Made by a program: the position numbers and the translations under genes. From NCBI RefSeq assembly GCF_904848585.1, contig NZ_CAJHCR010000001.1, positions 62,001-126,000 of the forward strand: a stretch of DNA of 64,000 nucleotides, given 5' to 3'. The notes beneath the pieces were generated by a model. The model had not been told where the DNA came from and made no database searches. It saw nothing but the letters and a program-made list of their open reading frames with translations. Numbering within the stretch: the first letter of the stretch is position 1; each line of letters starts with the position of its first letter. Origin of the DNA: Paraburkholderia kirstenboschensis (lineage in GTDB: Bacteria > Pseudomonadota > Gammaproteobacteria > Burkholderiales > Burkholderiaceae). This document shows positions 1 to 8,616 of the stretch, one piece after another.

Positions 1-1177
1 CGCGGTGGCCAGCATCGTCGCCCACAAGTGGGCAGCGGCGGTCCCGGAGTTGAAGGACCAACCGGGGTTCGCGTCCACCTTCATGCCCCGCGGACGCGCG
101 CCGGAAGTGAGCGAACTCGTGCGCTTTCCCGGCCACGGCAAGACGCTGCGCAAACTCGCCGAACAAGGTCCGCGCGCGTACTACGAAGGGGAGATTGCCG
201 AGCGAATCGCGGCGTTTTCGCGTGAATGCGGCGGCGCGCTGACGGTCGACGATTTGCGCAACTATCGCGCGGATTGGGTCGAGCCGATCGGCAAGGACTA
301 TCGCGGGTACACCGTGCACGAGATTCCGCCGAACGGGCAGGGCATCGCGGCGCTGATCGCGCTCGGCATCCTCGAACGGTTCGATGTGAAGGAGTTGACG
401 GTCGACAACGTGGAGTCTCAGCACCTGCAGATCGAGGCGATGAAACTCGCGTTCGCGGACGTCTATCGGTACGTTGCCGATCCGCGCTCCATGGAAGTCA
501 CGCCCGAGCAGATGCTCGACGACGCTTACCTTGCGTCGCGCGCGAAGCTGATCGATCACAAGCGCGCCACGCAGTTCGATTTCGGCATGCCGAAGGCCGG
601 CGGCACCATCTACATGTCGGTGGCGGACGAGCGCGGCATGATGGTCAGTTTTATTCAGTCGAACTACATGGGCTTCGGATCGGGGATCGTGGTACCCGAC
701 ACCGGCATCTCGATGCAGAATCGCGGCTGCGGCTTCTCGATGGATCCGAAGTCGCCGAATGTGGTGGAAGGCGGTAAGCGGCCGTTCCACACGATCATCC
801 CCGCATTCCTCACGCAGCAGGTGGACGGGCAGCAGGAAGCGGTCATGAGCTTCGGCGTGATGGGCGGCGACATGCAGCCGCAGGGGCATTTGCAATCTGT
901 CGTGCGTATGCTCGACTACGGTCAGCAGCCGCAGGCCGCATGCGACGCACCGCGCTGGAAGGTCAACCGCGACTTCACGATCGACATTGAATCGACGCTC
1001 GACGCAAAGACGGCTGAAGGGTTGCAGAAGCTCGGCCACACGATTAAATCCGTCGACGATCCTTACATGGATTTCGGTTCCGGCCAGTACATCTGGAAGC
1101 TCGATCGCAATGATCCGGAGCGCGGTTATGTTGCCGCCAGCGACAGCCGCCGCGACGGTCTGGCAGCGGGCTTTTGA
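1..1177 (+). CDS. gamma-glutamyltransferase family protein, 3' part (5' end outside window)
   Basis: This is the C-terminal ~391 residues of a Ggt/YwrD-type gamma-glutamyltransferase, an Ntn-hydrolase that is cleaved before a threonine to give large and small subunits and transfers or hydrolyses gamma-glutamyl groups. The frame is open to base 1, so the gene is cut by the window edge; the GTG at base 5 is not a credible start. The processing site is visible as GGTIYMSV with the nucleophile threonine at bases 605-607. The small-subunit part keeps SNYMGFGSGI, a pocket-type segment ending NRGCGF, GKRPFHTIIP and FGVMGGDMQPQ. Glutathione or another gamma-glutamyl compound is the likely substrate, but without the N-terminal part I cannot separate true Ggt from acylase-like paralogues. 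A strong terminator follows. Confidence 0.88.
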   Translation, partial: AVASIVAHKWAAAVPELKDQPGFASTFMPRGRAPEVSELVRFPGHGKTLRKLAEQGPRAYYEGEIAERIAAFSRECGGALTVDDLRNYRADWVEPIGKDYRGYTVHEIPPNGQGIAALIALGILERFDVKELTVDNVESQHLQIEAMKLAFADVYRYVADPRSMEVTPEQMLDDAYLASRAKLIDHKRATQFDFGMPKAGGTIYMSVADERGMMVSFIQSNYMGFGSGIVVPDTGISMQNRGCGFSMDPKSPNVVEGGKRPFHTIIPAFLTQQVDGQQEAVMSFGVMGGDMQPQGHLQSVVRMLDYGQQPQAACDAPRWKVNRDFTIDIESTLDAKTAEGLQKLGHTIKSVDDPYMDFGSGQYIWKLDRNDPERGYVAASDSRRDGLAAGF

Positions 1178-1263
1178 TCGCGCCTTCTTGAACGCGTCTC
1201 GAAAGATGACTCGAAGTATCCGCGCGCCGTAACTTTCGAGCCGCGGTATGTCGCGTTTTGCGA

Positions 1264-1294
1264 AAAAAAGCCGGCTCGCTGAGCTGGCTTTTTT
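1264..1294 (+). terminator. rho-independent terminator after the gamma-glutamyltransferase gene
   Basis: GCCGGCTC and GAGCTGGC form an 8-bp stem (one G-U pair) around a 3-base loop. The stem is flanked by an A run before and a T run after, so it could act in both directions. It lies about 90 bp after the stop codon of the upstream gene. The rest of 1178-1543 holds no gene I can support and probably carries the promoter of the next gene. Confidence 0.8.
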
Positions 1295-1543
1295 GTGCGC
1301 CGTGCAATCGTGCTTGCCTCACTGAAACTTTCGTCTATCGTGAAATTGGAACCTTGGCCAATCGGTACGGTCTGTGCGGGGTTGTCTGCAGACTTGCGAA
1401 ACAGCGGCTAAGATGCAAACACAAGGGGTTAACTCTAATTCACGGCGCTGTATCCGACACGGCGAACCGCAACGCGAGGTAGCGCGATAGCAGCGGTTCC
1501 AAGCATGCTCCACGAGTCGATACAGCTTTCGGAGCAAGACACG

Positions 1544-2371
1544 ATGCACACAGAGCTGAACCACGTCATGCCCTGGCGGATCGAGGACATAGACCTCACG
1601 CGCATTGATCGCCAGAAAGCGGTCGCGAACGAAGACCTGTTATTGCTGCTGTGTGCTGCTTCATTTATTGAAAGCGGCACCGATCTTTACACCAGTAATC
1701 TAAGCAAGTTTTTCGACGGCGATCCGGAAGTTTCCGCGTGGCTCAACAACGAGTGGGAGCCCGAGGAAATGCAACACGGCCGCGCGCTAAAAACGTATAT
1801 CGCGTACGTGTGGCCAGAATTCGATTGGGACACCGCGTTCCGTAATTTCATGGACGAATATTCGCTGACCTGTTCCGTGGAAGATTTTGAAAAGACTCGC
1901 GCGCTTGAAATGGTGGCGCGGTGCGTCGTCGAAACGGGTACGGCGACCTTGTATCGCGCGATTGGCGAGTGTTCGGACGAACCGGTGCTCAAGGAGATTA
2001 CCGACAACATTCGTACCGACGAGGTCCGCCATTACAAACACTTTTTCAAGTACTTCAAGAAGTACAACAAGATCGAGGGCAATGGCCGGCTCGCCGTTCT
2101 GGGCGCGTTAATGCGTCGAGTAATCGAGATCAAGAACGAAGACTCGGAGATCGCGTTGCGTCACGTGTTCGCGATCCGTTATCCGGAGCGCGTGCGCGAC
2201 CAGGCCTACAACCGCGAGCGGGCCGCGCGCATCAATGCACTCGTGCGGCGTAATCTGTCGGCCGACATGTGCGTGAAAATGCTGCTCAAGCCGCTCGATT
2301 TGCCGGCGAAGATTCAGCCCGGCGTGCATTACCCGCTCGCCAAAATCACGCAGCATGTGTTCTTCCGTTAA
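1544..2371 (+). CDS. ferritin-like di-iron carboxylate protein
   Basis: A 275-residue all-helical protein with two pairs of iron-ligand motifs, as in ferritin-like and acyl-ACP-desaturase-like di-iron enzymes: FIESGTDLYT then EPEEMQH (the ExxH pair) in the first half, and VVETGTATLYR then TDEVRH in the second. This arrangement binds a carboxylate-bridged di-iron centre that activates oxygen. The substrate cannot be read from sequence; fatty-acid or other hydrocarbon oxidation is possible, and so is a non-catalytic role. Start: ATG 1544 follows GGAG by 9 bases; the upstream in-frame ATG at 1505 has no ribosome site. It stands alone between two terminators. A plain storage ferritin is unlikely, because the protein is larger and the desaturase-like motif spacing differs. 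Confidence 0.72.
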   Translation: MHTELNHVMPWRIEDIDLTRIDRQKAVANEDLLLLLCAASFIESGTDLYTSNLSKFFDGDPEVSAWLNNEWEPEEMQHGRALKTYIAYVWPEFDWDTAFRNFMDEYSLTCSVEDFEKTRALEMVARCVVETGTATLYRAIGECSDEPVLKEITDNIRTDEVRHYKHFFKYFKKYNKIEGNGRLAVLGALMRRVIEIKNEDSEIALRHVFAIRYPERVRDQAYNRERAARINALVRRNLSADMCVKMLLKPLDLPAKIQPGVHYPLAKITQHVFFR

Positions 2372-2419
2372 GCGGTATTGCGAACATCGGCAATTCGCCA
2401 GCGTAATGATGGCCCGCGA

Positions 2420-2450
2420 GATGGCCCGCGCATGCGGGCCATCTGTTTTT
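2420..2450 (+). terminator. rho-independent terminator after the di-iron protein gene
   Basis: A perfect 10-bp stem, GATGGCCCGC with GCGGGCCATC around a GCAT loop, is followed by TGTTTTT. It lies 49 bp after the stop codon. A second copy of GATGGCCCGC starts 12 bp upstream at about 2408, so an alternative pairing is possible. Confidence 0.85.
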
Positions 2451-2491
2451 CAGGGCATCATTGAGGCTTGCCCTCCAACCGGACACTTGCG

Positions 2492-3013
2492 ATGAGCGAT
2501 TCCTCCTTGCCCCAGCGCCCGCTCGAGCAGACCGCATTCGACGAATGGCCCGACGCGGTTCGCGCGCTATTCGACGGCTCGTCGCTCGCGAGCAAGACGG
2601 GTTTCACGGCCTCGCTGCTGACCGTCGACGCGAATCAGCATATCCGCACGTCGCTGCTCGGCGCAGGCGAGTTGTACGCGCCCGATTCGCGCACGCTTTG
2701 TATCGCGCTATGGCCGCAAGCCCGGGCGGCGCGCGCGATCGCGCAGAGTGGGCGCGCGGCGTTGAGCTTCGTCTTGGAAGGGGCGTTTTATCAGGTGCAG
2801 TTGCTCGCCGCGCCGCTGCCGCCGGCCGATGGCGACGACAGCGGTCTCGTCTACGTGAACTGCTCGATTGATTCGGCGGAAACGCAAAGCGTGCGCTATG
2901 CGCGCCTGACAAGCGGCATTACGTTTGAACTGGAAGGAGAGGCAGAAAAGGTACTCGACCGATGGGAGCGGCAGATCGAGCACTTGAAACGGGCCGCGGC
3001 GTTGGGGGCTTGA
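2492..3013 (+). CDS. small cytosolic protein, possible PNPOx-like split-barrel fold
   Basis: A 173-residue soluble protein without signal peptide or membrane segment. The pattern (a small-residue helix, then strands around KTGFTASLLTVDANQHIRTS, DSRTLCIALWPQ, AALSFVLEGAFYQVQLLA and SVRYARLTSGITFEL) resembles flavin-dependent pyridoxamine-phosphate-oxidase-like proteins, which often detoxify or reduce small molecules. The match is from general pattern only; no active-site signature stands out. ATG 2492 is preferred over the in-frame TTG at 2468. It lies alone between the di-iron gene and converging rhlE. The 289 bp from 3014 to 3302 contain no gene I can support. Confidence 0.5.
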   Translation: MSDSSLPQRPLEQTAFDEWPDAVRALFDGSSLASKTGFTASLLTVDANQHIRTSLLGAGELYAPDSRTLCIALWPQARAARAIAQSGRAALSFVLEGAFYQVQLLAAPLPPADGDDSGLVYVNCSIDSAETQSVRYARLTSGITFELEGEAEKVLDRWERQIEHLKRAAALGA

Positions 3014-3302
3014 GGTAAGGCGCCGGCGCCGTTGCTGCGGCTGTGTTTGCTGGATGGTGGAGAGGAGGGGCTTGCGGCTTTCGCCTTGTATAGCGCGCCT
3101 CGCGGCGGCGCGTAATGGCGAGGCTTGGCGGCCTCTAGTCTGGCCGTCGCGCTGAGAGGCGGGACTCAACGGTCAGGCTTAATGGCGGGGCTCAGCGGCC
3201 AGCGTGCGTGTGGTCAGCCTCGGAACCGCCGAGCGCGGCGGCCAAGCTCAGCCGCGAACCGCAGCCGCCAAGCTCAACCGCCAACCTCAACCTCCCGAAC
3301 CC

Positions 3303-4835
3303 TCAACGGCCACGCTGACCACTGCGCGCCGGATTGCCCCCGCGCGGCGAGTCGTTGCGCGATTTTGCGCCGCCGAGCAATGCACCCGGATTGCCACTCT
3401 GCGGTTTGCGCGGCGCGTGCTGCGCGGCGCTACCTTCATGAGCAATAGCGCGCGGACGGTCGTCCTGACGCTGACCGTCGCGGCGCGGCTGTCCGGCGTT
3501 GCCGGCCGGCTTCGCGGCTTGCGGCTTCGGCTGCTGCTGGCCGTTCGCCGGACGTTGCCCCGAGCGTTGCGCTGGTTTTGCTGCGCCGCCGTTGCCACCC
3601 TTCGGCGCGCCTTGACCTTGACGCGGCGAACGACCGCCGCCGCCACCACCGCCCTGGCCACGGCGCAAAATCGGTTCCGGCTTCGCGGTCGGGTCCGGTT
3701 CAAAACCGGCGATCACTTCCTGCGGCACCGGACGCTTGATCAGCTTCTCAATGTCCTTCAGCAATTGCAGTTCGTCGACGCACACCAGCGAAATTGCCTC
3801 GCCCGTCGCACCCGCGCGACCGGTGCGGCCGATCCGGTGCACGTAATCTTCCGGCACGTTAGGCAGATCGAAGTTGACGACGTGCGGCAACTGATCGATG
3901 TCGATGCCGCGCGCGGCGATGTCCGTGGCGACCAGCACCTGCAGCGTGCCATCCTTGAACTCGGCGAGCGCACGCGTACGAGCCGACTGGCTCTTGTTGC
4001 CGTGAATCGCCAGCGCGCTGATGCCGTCTTTGGTCAGCTGTTCGGCGAGGCGATTGGCGCCGTGCTTGGTGCGTGTGAACACCAGCACCTGAAACCAGTT
4101 GTGCTGCTTGATCAGATGCGTGAGCAACTCGCGCTTCTTGTCGCGATCCACCGGGTGAATTTTCTGCGCAACCGTTTCCGCCGTCGTATTGCGGCGCGCG
4201 ACTTCGATCAGCGCCGGCGAGTCGAGCAGATTGTCGGCGAGCGTTTTGATCTCGTCGGAGAAAGTTGCCGAGAAGAGCAGGTTCTGACGCTTCGGCGGCA
4301 GCTTGGCCAGCACGCGCTTGATGTCGTGAATGAAGCCCATGTCGAGCATCCGGTCCGCTTCATCGAGCACGAGAATCTCGAGATGCGACAGGTCGATGGT
4401 CTTCTGCTGCATATGGTCGAGCAATCGGCCAGGCGTTGCGACGACGATGTCCACGCCGCTCCTGAGCGCGCCGATCTGCGGATTGATGCCGACGCCGCCA
4501 AACATGACCGTCGATTTCAGCTTCAGATACTTGCCGTAGGCGCGCACGCTTTCTTCGACCTGCGCGGCGAGTTCACGCGTAGGCGTGAGGATCAGCGCGC
4601 GGACCGCGCGCTTGCCCGACGCGGAGGCGTGCGGGGGCATGGAATTGAGACGCTGCAGGATCGGCAGCGTGAAGCCGGCCGTCTTGCCGGTGCCGGTTTG
4701 CGCGCCGGCCAGCAGATCGCCGCCGTTCAGCACAGCGGGGATCGCTTGCGTCTGGATGGGAGTCGGAGTGGTGTAGCCGAGTTCGTGTACAGCGCGGACC
4801 AGGGGTTCGGACAAGCCGAGGGAATCAAAAGACAT
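3303..4835 (-). CDS. rhlE: DEAD-box ATP-dependent RNA helicase RhlE
   Basis: A 510-residue DEAD-box RNA helicase that unwinds RNA duplexes in ribosome assembly and RNA decay. All core motifs are present: Q motif around [11 protein letters not shown], Walker A AQTGTGKT (residues 45-52), [19 protein letters not shown] (158-161), SAT (189-191), [10 protein letters not shown] and [10 protein letters not shown]. The C-terminal ~135 residues are a basic Gly/Gln/Pro/Arg-rich tail, typical of proteobacterial RhlE and probably RNA-binding. The start at 4835 gives [12 protein letters not shown], the usual RhlE beginning; an upstream in-frame ATG at 4874 is less likely. It is a single gene; 4836-5052 holds no other gene. 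Confidence 0.95.
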   Translation of the reverse strand: MSFDSLGLSEPLVRAVHELGYTTPTPIQTQAIPAVLNGGDLLAGAQTGTGKTAGFTLPILQRLNSMPPHASASGKRAVRALILTPTRELAAQVEESVRAYGKYLKLKSTVMFGGVGINPQIGALRSGVDIVVATPGRLLDHMQQKTIDLSHLEILVLDEADRMLDMGFIHDIKRVLAKLPPKRQNLLFSATFSDEIKTLADNLLDSPALIEVARRNTTAETVAQKIHPVDRDKKRELLTHLIKQHNWFQVLVFTRTKHGANRLAEQLTKDGISALAIHGNKSQSARTRALAEFKDGTLQVLVATDIAARGIDIDQLPHVVNFDLPNVPEDYVHRIGRTGRAGATGEAISLVCVDELQLLKDIEKLIKRPVPQEVIAGFEPDPTAKPEPILRRGQGGGGGGGRSPRQGQGAPKGGNGGAAKPAQRSGQRPANGQQQPKPQAAKPAGNAGQPRRDGQRQDDRPRAIAHEGSAAQHAPRKPQSGNPGALLGGAKSRNDSPRGGNPARSGQRGR

Positions 4836-5052
4836 AGAAACTCTTTGCAATGCAGTTTCGCGAACGGCACACATGGGCCCCCAGCGGGCACAAATGCGGC
4901 ATGAACACGCCGCATGGCGTGATCGAGATCAAGGCCGAAGCCCAGTTCCGTTCGCAGAGAAATCGGCGGCACGCTCGGATGCGTGCCGAATGCTTCAACG
5001 CGCTATGCAGACACGTTGACTGGCCTTAAGTTGCATTTCGCCGCCGTGGACG

Positions 5053-5673
5053 TTACGCGACATAGCGCGCAACGCTGACGAATTGACACAGACTGCCCGC
5101 CAGTACGAACAGGTGCCAGATACCATGTCCGTGCCGGATGCGCTCGTCGTTGATGAAGAAGTAGATGCCGGCGCTGTAGATGACCCCGCCGGCCACGAGC
5201 CAGGCAGTGCCCGCAGCCGGTAATGCTTGAACCAGCGGGCGGACGGCAACGAGCGCGAGCCATCCCATCAGGACATACAGCACCATCGAAACGCTGCGGG
5301 TGCGTCGCCCGAGCGTCAGTTCCTGCACGATGCCAAGAGCGGCAAGCCCCCAGCTTACGCCGAACAGCGACCAACCCCACGGCCCGCGCAACGTGACAAG
5401 TGTGAACGGAGTGTAGCTTCCGGCGATCAGCAGATAGATCGCCGAATGGTCGCATTTCTGCAGCACTGCCTTGATACGGGGGCTGCGCACGCTATGGTAA
5501 AGCGTCGAGATAGCATACAGCACGAACAGCATCGCACCGTACACGCTGAAGCTGACCACCTTGTACGCGTCGCCCTCTACCGCGCCCATCGTCACGAGCG
5601 TAGCCAGCCCCACCACCGACAGCACGGCGCCGACGAGGTGGGTAATGCTGTTGAAACGCTCACCGACATGCAC
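5053..5673 (-). CDS. hemolysin III family (PAQR/TrhA-like) membrane protein
   Basis: A 206-residue protein with seven predicted membrane segments that matches the HlyIII/YqfA/TrhA branch of the PAQR superfamily. Signature segments are ERFNSITHLVGA at the N-terminus, the YAISTLYHS motif, LQKCDHSAIYLLIAGSYTPF, and HGHGIWHLFVLAGS near the C-terminus. The conserved S, D and H residues of these motifs form the metal-dependent hydrolase-like centre known in PAQR proteins. Homologues are linked to membrane-energy or fluidity homeostasis; hemolysis is historical naming. It sits upstream of, and in the same direction as, rhlE, 217 bp apart, so it probably has its own transcript. Confidence 0.88.
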   Translation of the reverse strand: MHVGERFNSITHLVGAVLSVVGLATLVTMGAVEGDAYKVVSFSVYGAMLFVLYAISTLYHSVRSPRIKAVLQKCDHSAIYLLIAGSYTPFTLVTLRGPWGWSLFGVSWGLAALGIVQELTLGRRTRSVSMVLYVLMGWLALVAVRPLVQALPAAGTAWLVAGGVIYSAGIYFFINDERIRHGHGIWHLFVLAGSLCQFVSVARYVA

Positions 5674-5736
5674 GGTCTTTCCTCCTGCACGGTTTCATCG
5701 AGGCATTTGTTGCCGCAGCCTCATGATACCGGTCCT

Positions 5737-5779
5737 CAAAAAACGAAGGGCGCGGCCGCGAATTTCGCAGGCCGCGCCC
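5737..5779 (-). terminator. terminator of the cytochrome c gene pair
   Basis: GGGCGCGGCC (5748-5757) and GGCCGCGCCC (5770-5779) form a perfect 10-bp stem. On the minus strand it is followed by CTTCG and a run of six T. It lies just past the stop codon of the triheme cytochrome gene. Confidence 0.85.
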
Positions 5780-5798
5780 CCGGTGCACCGAACGCTGC

Positions 5799-7097
5799 TT
5801 AGTCGAGCGGCGCCGAACGCAGATCCGACACTTGCTGCGGCGACACGGCCGTGCCGTGGTTGCCCCACGACATACGGATGTAGGTGACGACAGCTGCCAC
5901 TTCCTGATTCGACAGCGACTGCGCGAACGGCGGCATGCCGTACGGATGCGGGTTCGCTTCCGTGCTCGGAGGATAACCGCCGTTCAGCACCATGCGGATC
6001 GGGTTGACCGCCGACGGCATCTGGATCGACTGGTTGTTCGCGAGCGGCGGGAAGGCCGGCGGCTGGCCGAGGCCGTTGTCCGCGTGGCACTTGGCGCAAT
6101 TGTCAGCGTAGATCTTCTGACCTTGCTTCAACAGTTCGCCGCCGAACTTTTCCGACGTTTCCAGTTGGAGCGGCTCCGGTGCTTCGCTCTTCTGCGGAAT
6201 CGTCTTCAGGTACGTGGCCATTGCGTTGATGTCCGCATCGCTCATGTACTGCAGGCTGTTGTGAACCACTTCGGCCATCGGGCCGAACACCGCGCCGCGG
6301 TTCGACACACCTGTTTTCAGCAGATCGGCGATGTCTTTCGTTTCCCAGTCGCCGAGGCCCGCTTCCTTGTTCGACGTGAGCGACGGTGCGTACCAGTTCT
6401 GCAGCGGGATCAGGCCGCCGGCAAAAGCCGCTGAATTGACCGGGCCGCCCATTGCGTTGATCGACGTGTGGCACATGCCGCAATGGCCGAGGCCTTCGAT
6501 CAGGTACGCGCCGCGGTTCCATTCGACCGATTTGGTCGGATCCGCTTTGTACTCGCCTTCACGGAAGAACAGCGTGCGCCAGCCGATCAGCATGTTGCGC
6601 TGGTTGAACGGGAACTTCAGTTCGTGCGGACGGCTCGCCACGTTGACCGGCGCGACCGAGCGCAGATACGCATAGATTGCGTCCGAGTCGGCGCGCGTGA
6701 CCTTCGTGTAGCTCGTGAACGGGAAGCCCGGATAGAGCAGGCTGCCGTCTTTCGAGCGGCCGGTGTGCATGGCGCGGTAGAAGTCGTCCTGCGTCCACTT
6801 GCCGATACCGTACTGGTCGTCAGGCGTGATGTTCGGCGTGAACATCGTGCCGAACGGCGTGGCCATGGGCAGGCCGCCGGCGAACTGCTTGCCGCCGCGG
6901 ACCGTGTGGCAGGCGATACAGTCGCCGGCGCGGGCGAGGTACTCGCCCTTCTTCACGAGCGCAGCCTGGTCGGCGGGCGTTGCCGCCACGGCCGAGCCGT
7001 TATGCAGATGGTCGCCGCCCGACCACAGGACGGGAACGAGTGCAGCAGCCGCGACAACGACAACTGCCGAGAGGGCGAACAAAGACTTGCGTTTCAT
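5799..7097 (-). CDS. triheme c-type cytochrome, membrane-anchored or periplasmic
   Basis: A 432-residue exported cytochrome with three heme c sites: CIACH (60-64), CGMCH (206-210) and CAKCH (334-338). An N-terminal hydrophobic segment (residues 7-25) is a signal peptide or anchor. Three-domain size and spacing match the cytochrome subunit (subunit II type) of membrane alcohol, aldehyde, gluconate or sorbitol dehydrogenases, which pass electrons to quinone or an oxidase. No dehydrogenase gene is adjacent; instead a diheme cytochrome gene lies 21 bp upstream in the same direction. The pair is therefore likely an electron-transfer module working with a partner encoded elsewhere. A terminator follows directly. 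Confidence 0.9.
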   Translation of the reverse strand: MKRKSLFALSAVVVVAAAALVPVLWSGGDHLHNGSAVAATPADQAALVKKGEYLARAGDCIACHTVRGGKQFAGGLPMATPFGTMFTPNITPDDQYGIGKWTQDDFYRAMHTGRSKDGSLLYPGFPFTSYTKVTRADSDAIYAYLRSVAPVNVASRPHELKFPFNQRNMLIGWRTLFFREGEYKADPTKSVEWNRGAYLIEGLGHCGMCHTSINAMGGPVNSAAFAGGLIPLQNWYAPSLTSNKEAGLGDWETKDIADLLKTGVSNRGAVFGPMAEVVHNSLQYMSDADINAMATYLKTIPQKSEAPEPLQLETSEKFGGELLKQGQKIYADNCAKCHADNGLGQPPAFPPLANNQSIQMPSAVNPIRMVLNGGYPPSTEANPHPYGMPPFAQSLSNQEVAAVVTYIRMSWGNHGTAVSPQQVSDLRSAPLD

Positions 7098-7118
7098 TTG
7101 AGTGTCTCTCCCGGTGCC

Positions 7119-7850
7119 TTATTGCGGTTCGCTGCCGCAGGCAAGCGGAGTCTTCATCGAGCGGGCCGGAGCCGGCACGGGGTTTTGTGGGGCCTGTTGC
7201 GTGGAAAGCCAGGCAGCGACCGCGTTCACGTCTTCGTCTGTGAGACGCGTGGCAATGGTGTGCATGCAATCAGGTGCGATTGCGTGGCGCGTGCCCGAAC
7301 GCCATGCGCCGAGCTGCGCGCTGATGTAGTCGGAGTGCAGACCGACGAGACCCGGGATGGCCGGCTCCATGCCGGTCAGGCCCTTGCCGTGGCAAGCCGC
7401 GCAAGCCGGAATCTGCTTCGACGCGTCGCCGTTCAGCACGATCTGCTGGCCGCGAGCGAGCGTGGTCGACGACACAGTCGGCTTGGCCGGCTGCGGATAC
7501 GGCGGACGTTGCTTCGAGAAGTACGTGGCGATCTGATGCAGATAGTCGTCGGAAAGATACGTGACGAGGTAATTCATGGGCGGATACTTGCGGCGCCCTT
7601 CGCGGAAATTCTGCAACTGGTTGTACAGATAGTCGGCCGGCTTGCCCGCAAGGCGCGGGAAGTAGTCGTTGTCAGTACCTTGACCGTGCGTGCCGTGGCA
7701 GGCCGTGCAACCTTGCACGCGCGCTTCCATAGTATCGGGGGCCTTCGGTTGAGTCTGCGCTTTCGCAGCGCTATAGACACCCGCGGAGCCGATCAGCAGA
7801 AGGGCAAGCAACGGGCGGAAAATGCGTCTTGAAGACACGCGTAACTCCAT
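7119..7850 (-). CDS. diheme cytochrome c (c4/c553-like), exported
   Basis: A 243-residue periplasmic cytochrome with two CxxCH sites, CTACH (48-52) and CAACH (150-154), in two similar ~100-residue domains as in cytochrome c4. A signal peptide covers residues 1-32. ATG 7850 (MELRVSSRR) is chosen; an in-frame start at 7922 would add a non-signal-like Arg-rich stretch. First gene of a two-gene operon with the triheme cytochrome (21-bp gap). Likely role: electron shuttle between the triheme protein or a dehydrogenase and a terminal oxidase. The 388 bp upstream (7851-8238) contain no gene and should carry divergent promoters for this operon and copC. Confidence 0.87.
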   Translation of the reverse strand: MELRVSSRRIFRPLLALLLIGSAGVYSAAKAQTQPKAPDTMEARVQGCTACHGTHGQGTDNDYFPRLAGKPADYLYNQLQNFREGRRKYPPMNYLVTYLSDDYLHQIATYFSKQRPPYPQPAKPTVSSTTLARGQQIVLNGDASKQIPACAACHGKGLTGMEPAIPGLVGLHSDYISAQLGAWRSGTRHAIAPDCMHTIATRLTDEDVNAVAAWLSTQQAPQNPVPAPARSMKTPLACGSEPQ

Positions 7851-8238
7851 CAAAATCGGGGACCTGACCGAACTTCGAGCGGCTCGGTGTGAAGGGCAGC
7901 CGGCGCTGCGGCGACGCAGCATTCTATCATCGAAGGGTGATGATGACTATTTGCCACATTCGACGAGCTTGCGGCTGTCACAGGCGTGCGACAGTTTGAC
8001 GCGCATCGCCGCGCGGAACTCCCGCGTCTTGTCAGACGTTGGTGCGTGGTCCACGGTTGCAATCGCTGTACCCGGCAAACTTTTGCCCGCGCGATGTTGA
8101 ACCGACCCGCGCGCGCACCATCGAAGCGTACACTTCCGGGCGCCGGACCGCGGGCGAGATCTGCTCGCGCGCAGGGATCCGGTTCATCCGGTCCGGCAGG
8201 CGCCCGCCGTTTTCCCGTTCATCCGCTATCGGCCTTAC

Positions 8239-8616
8239 ATGAAGCTAATCAATCTTTCCAGTCCGGCGTGGGTTTCGTCCGCGCTCGGCGCCGCGGCGCT
8301 CGTCCTGACGTCCACGGCATTCGCGCATGCGCATCTCGTTTCCAGCGAGCCCGCAGCCAACGCCGAAGTCGCCGCACCCGCAGAGGTCACCCTCCACTTC
8401 ACCGAGCCGCTCGAGCCGGCCTTCAGCAAAATCGCGCTGGACGACGCGAACGGCAAGGCAGTCGCGCCTGCTGCGTCGCAAGTCGATAAGCACGACGCGC
8501 GCGTCATGCATCTGCCGCTGCCGCAGTTGGGCGCGGGACGCTACGCGGTGCACTGGACCGCCGTGGCTACCGACGGTCATCGCACGCAGGGCGACTTTGC
8601 GTTCATCGTCAAATGA
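8239..8616 (+). CDS. copC: copper resistance protein CopC/YobA family
   Basis: A 125-residue periplasmic beta-barrel copper-binding protein. The signal peptide is expected to be cut after residue 29 (STAFA/HAHL), leaving histidine at the new N-terminus. That histidine, the following AHLVSSEPA stretch and the HWTAVATDGHRTQGDFAF C-terminal motif are the classic CopC Cu(II) site. CopC binds copper in the periplasm and passes it to CopD. Its stop codon overlaps the start of copD (ATGA), so the two are translationally coupled. Confidence 0.92.
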   Translation: MKLINLSSPAWVSSALGAAALVLTSTAFAHAHLVSSEPAANAEVAAPAEVTLHFTEPLEPAFSKIALDDANGKAVAPAASQVDKHDARVMHLPLPQLGAGRYAVHWTAVATDGHRTQGDFAFIVK

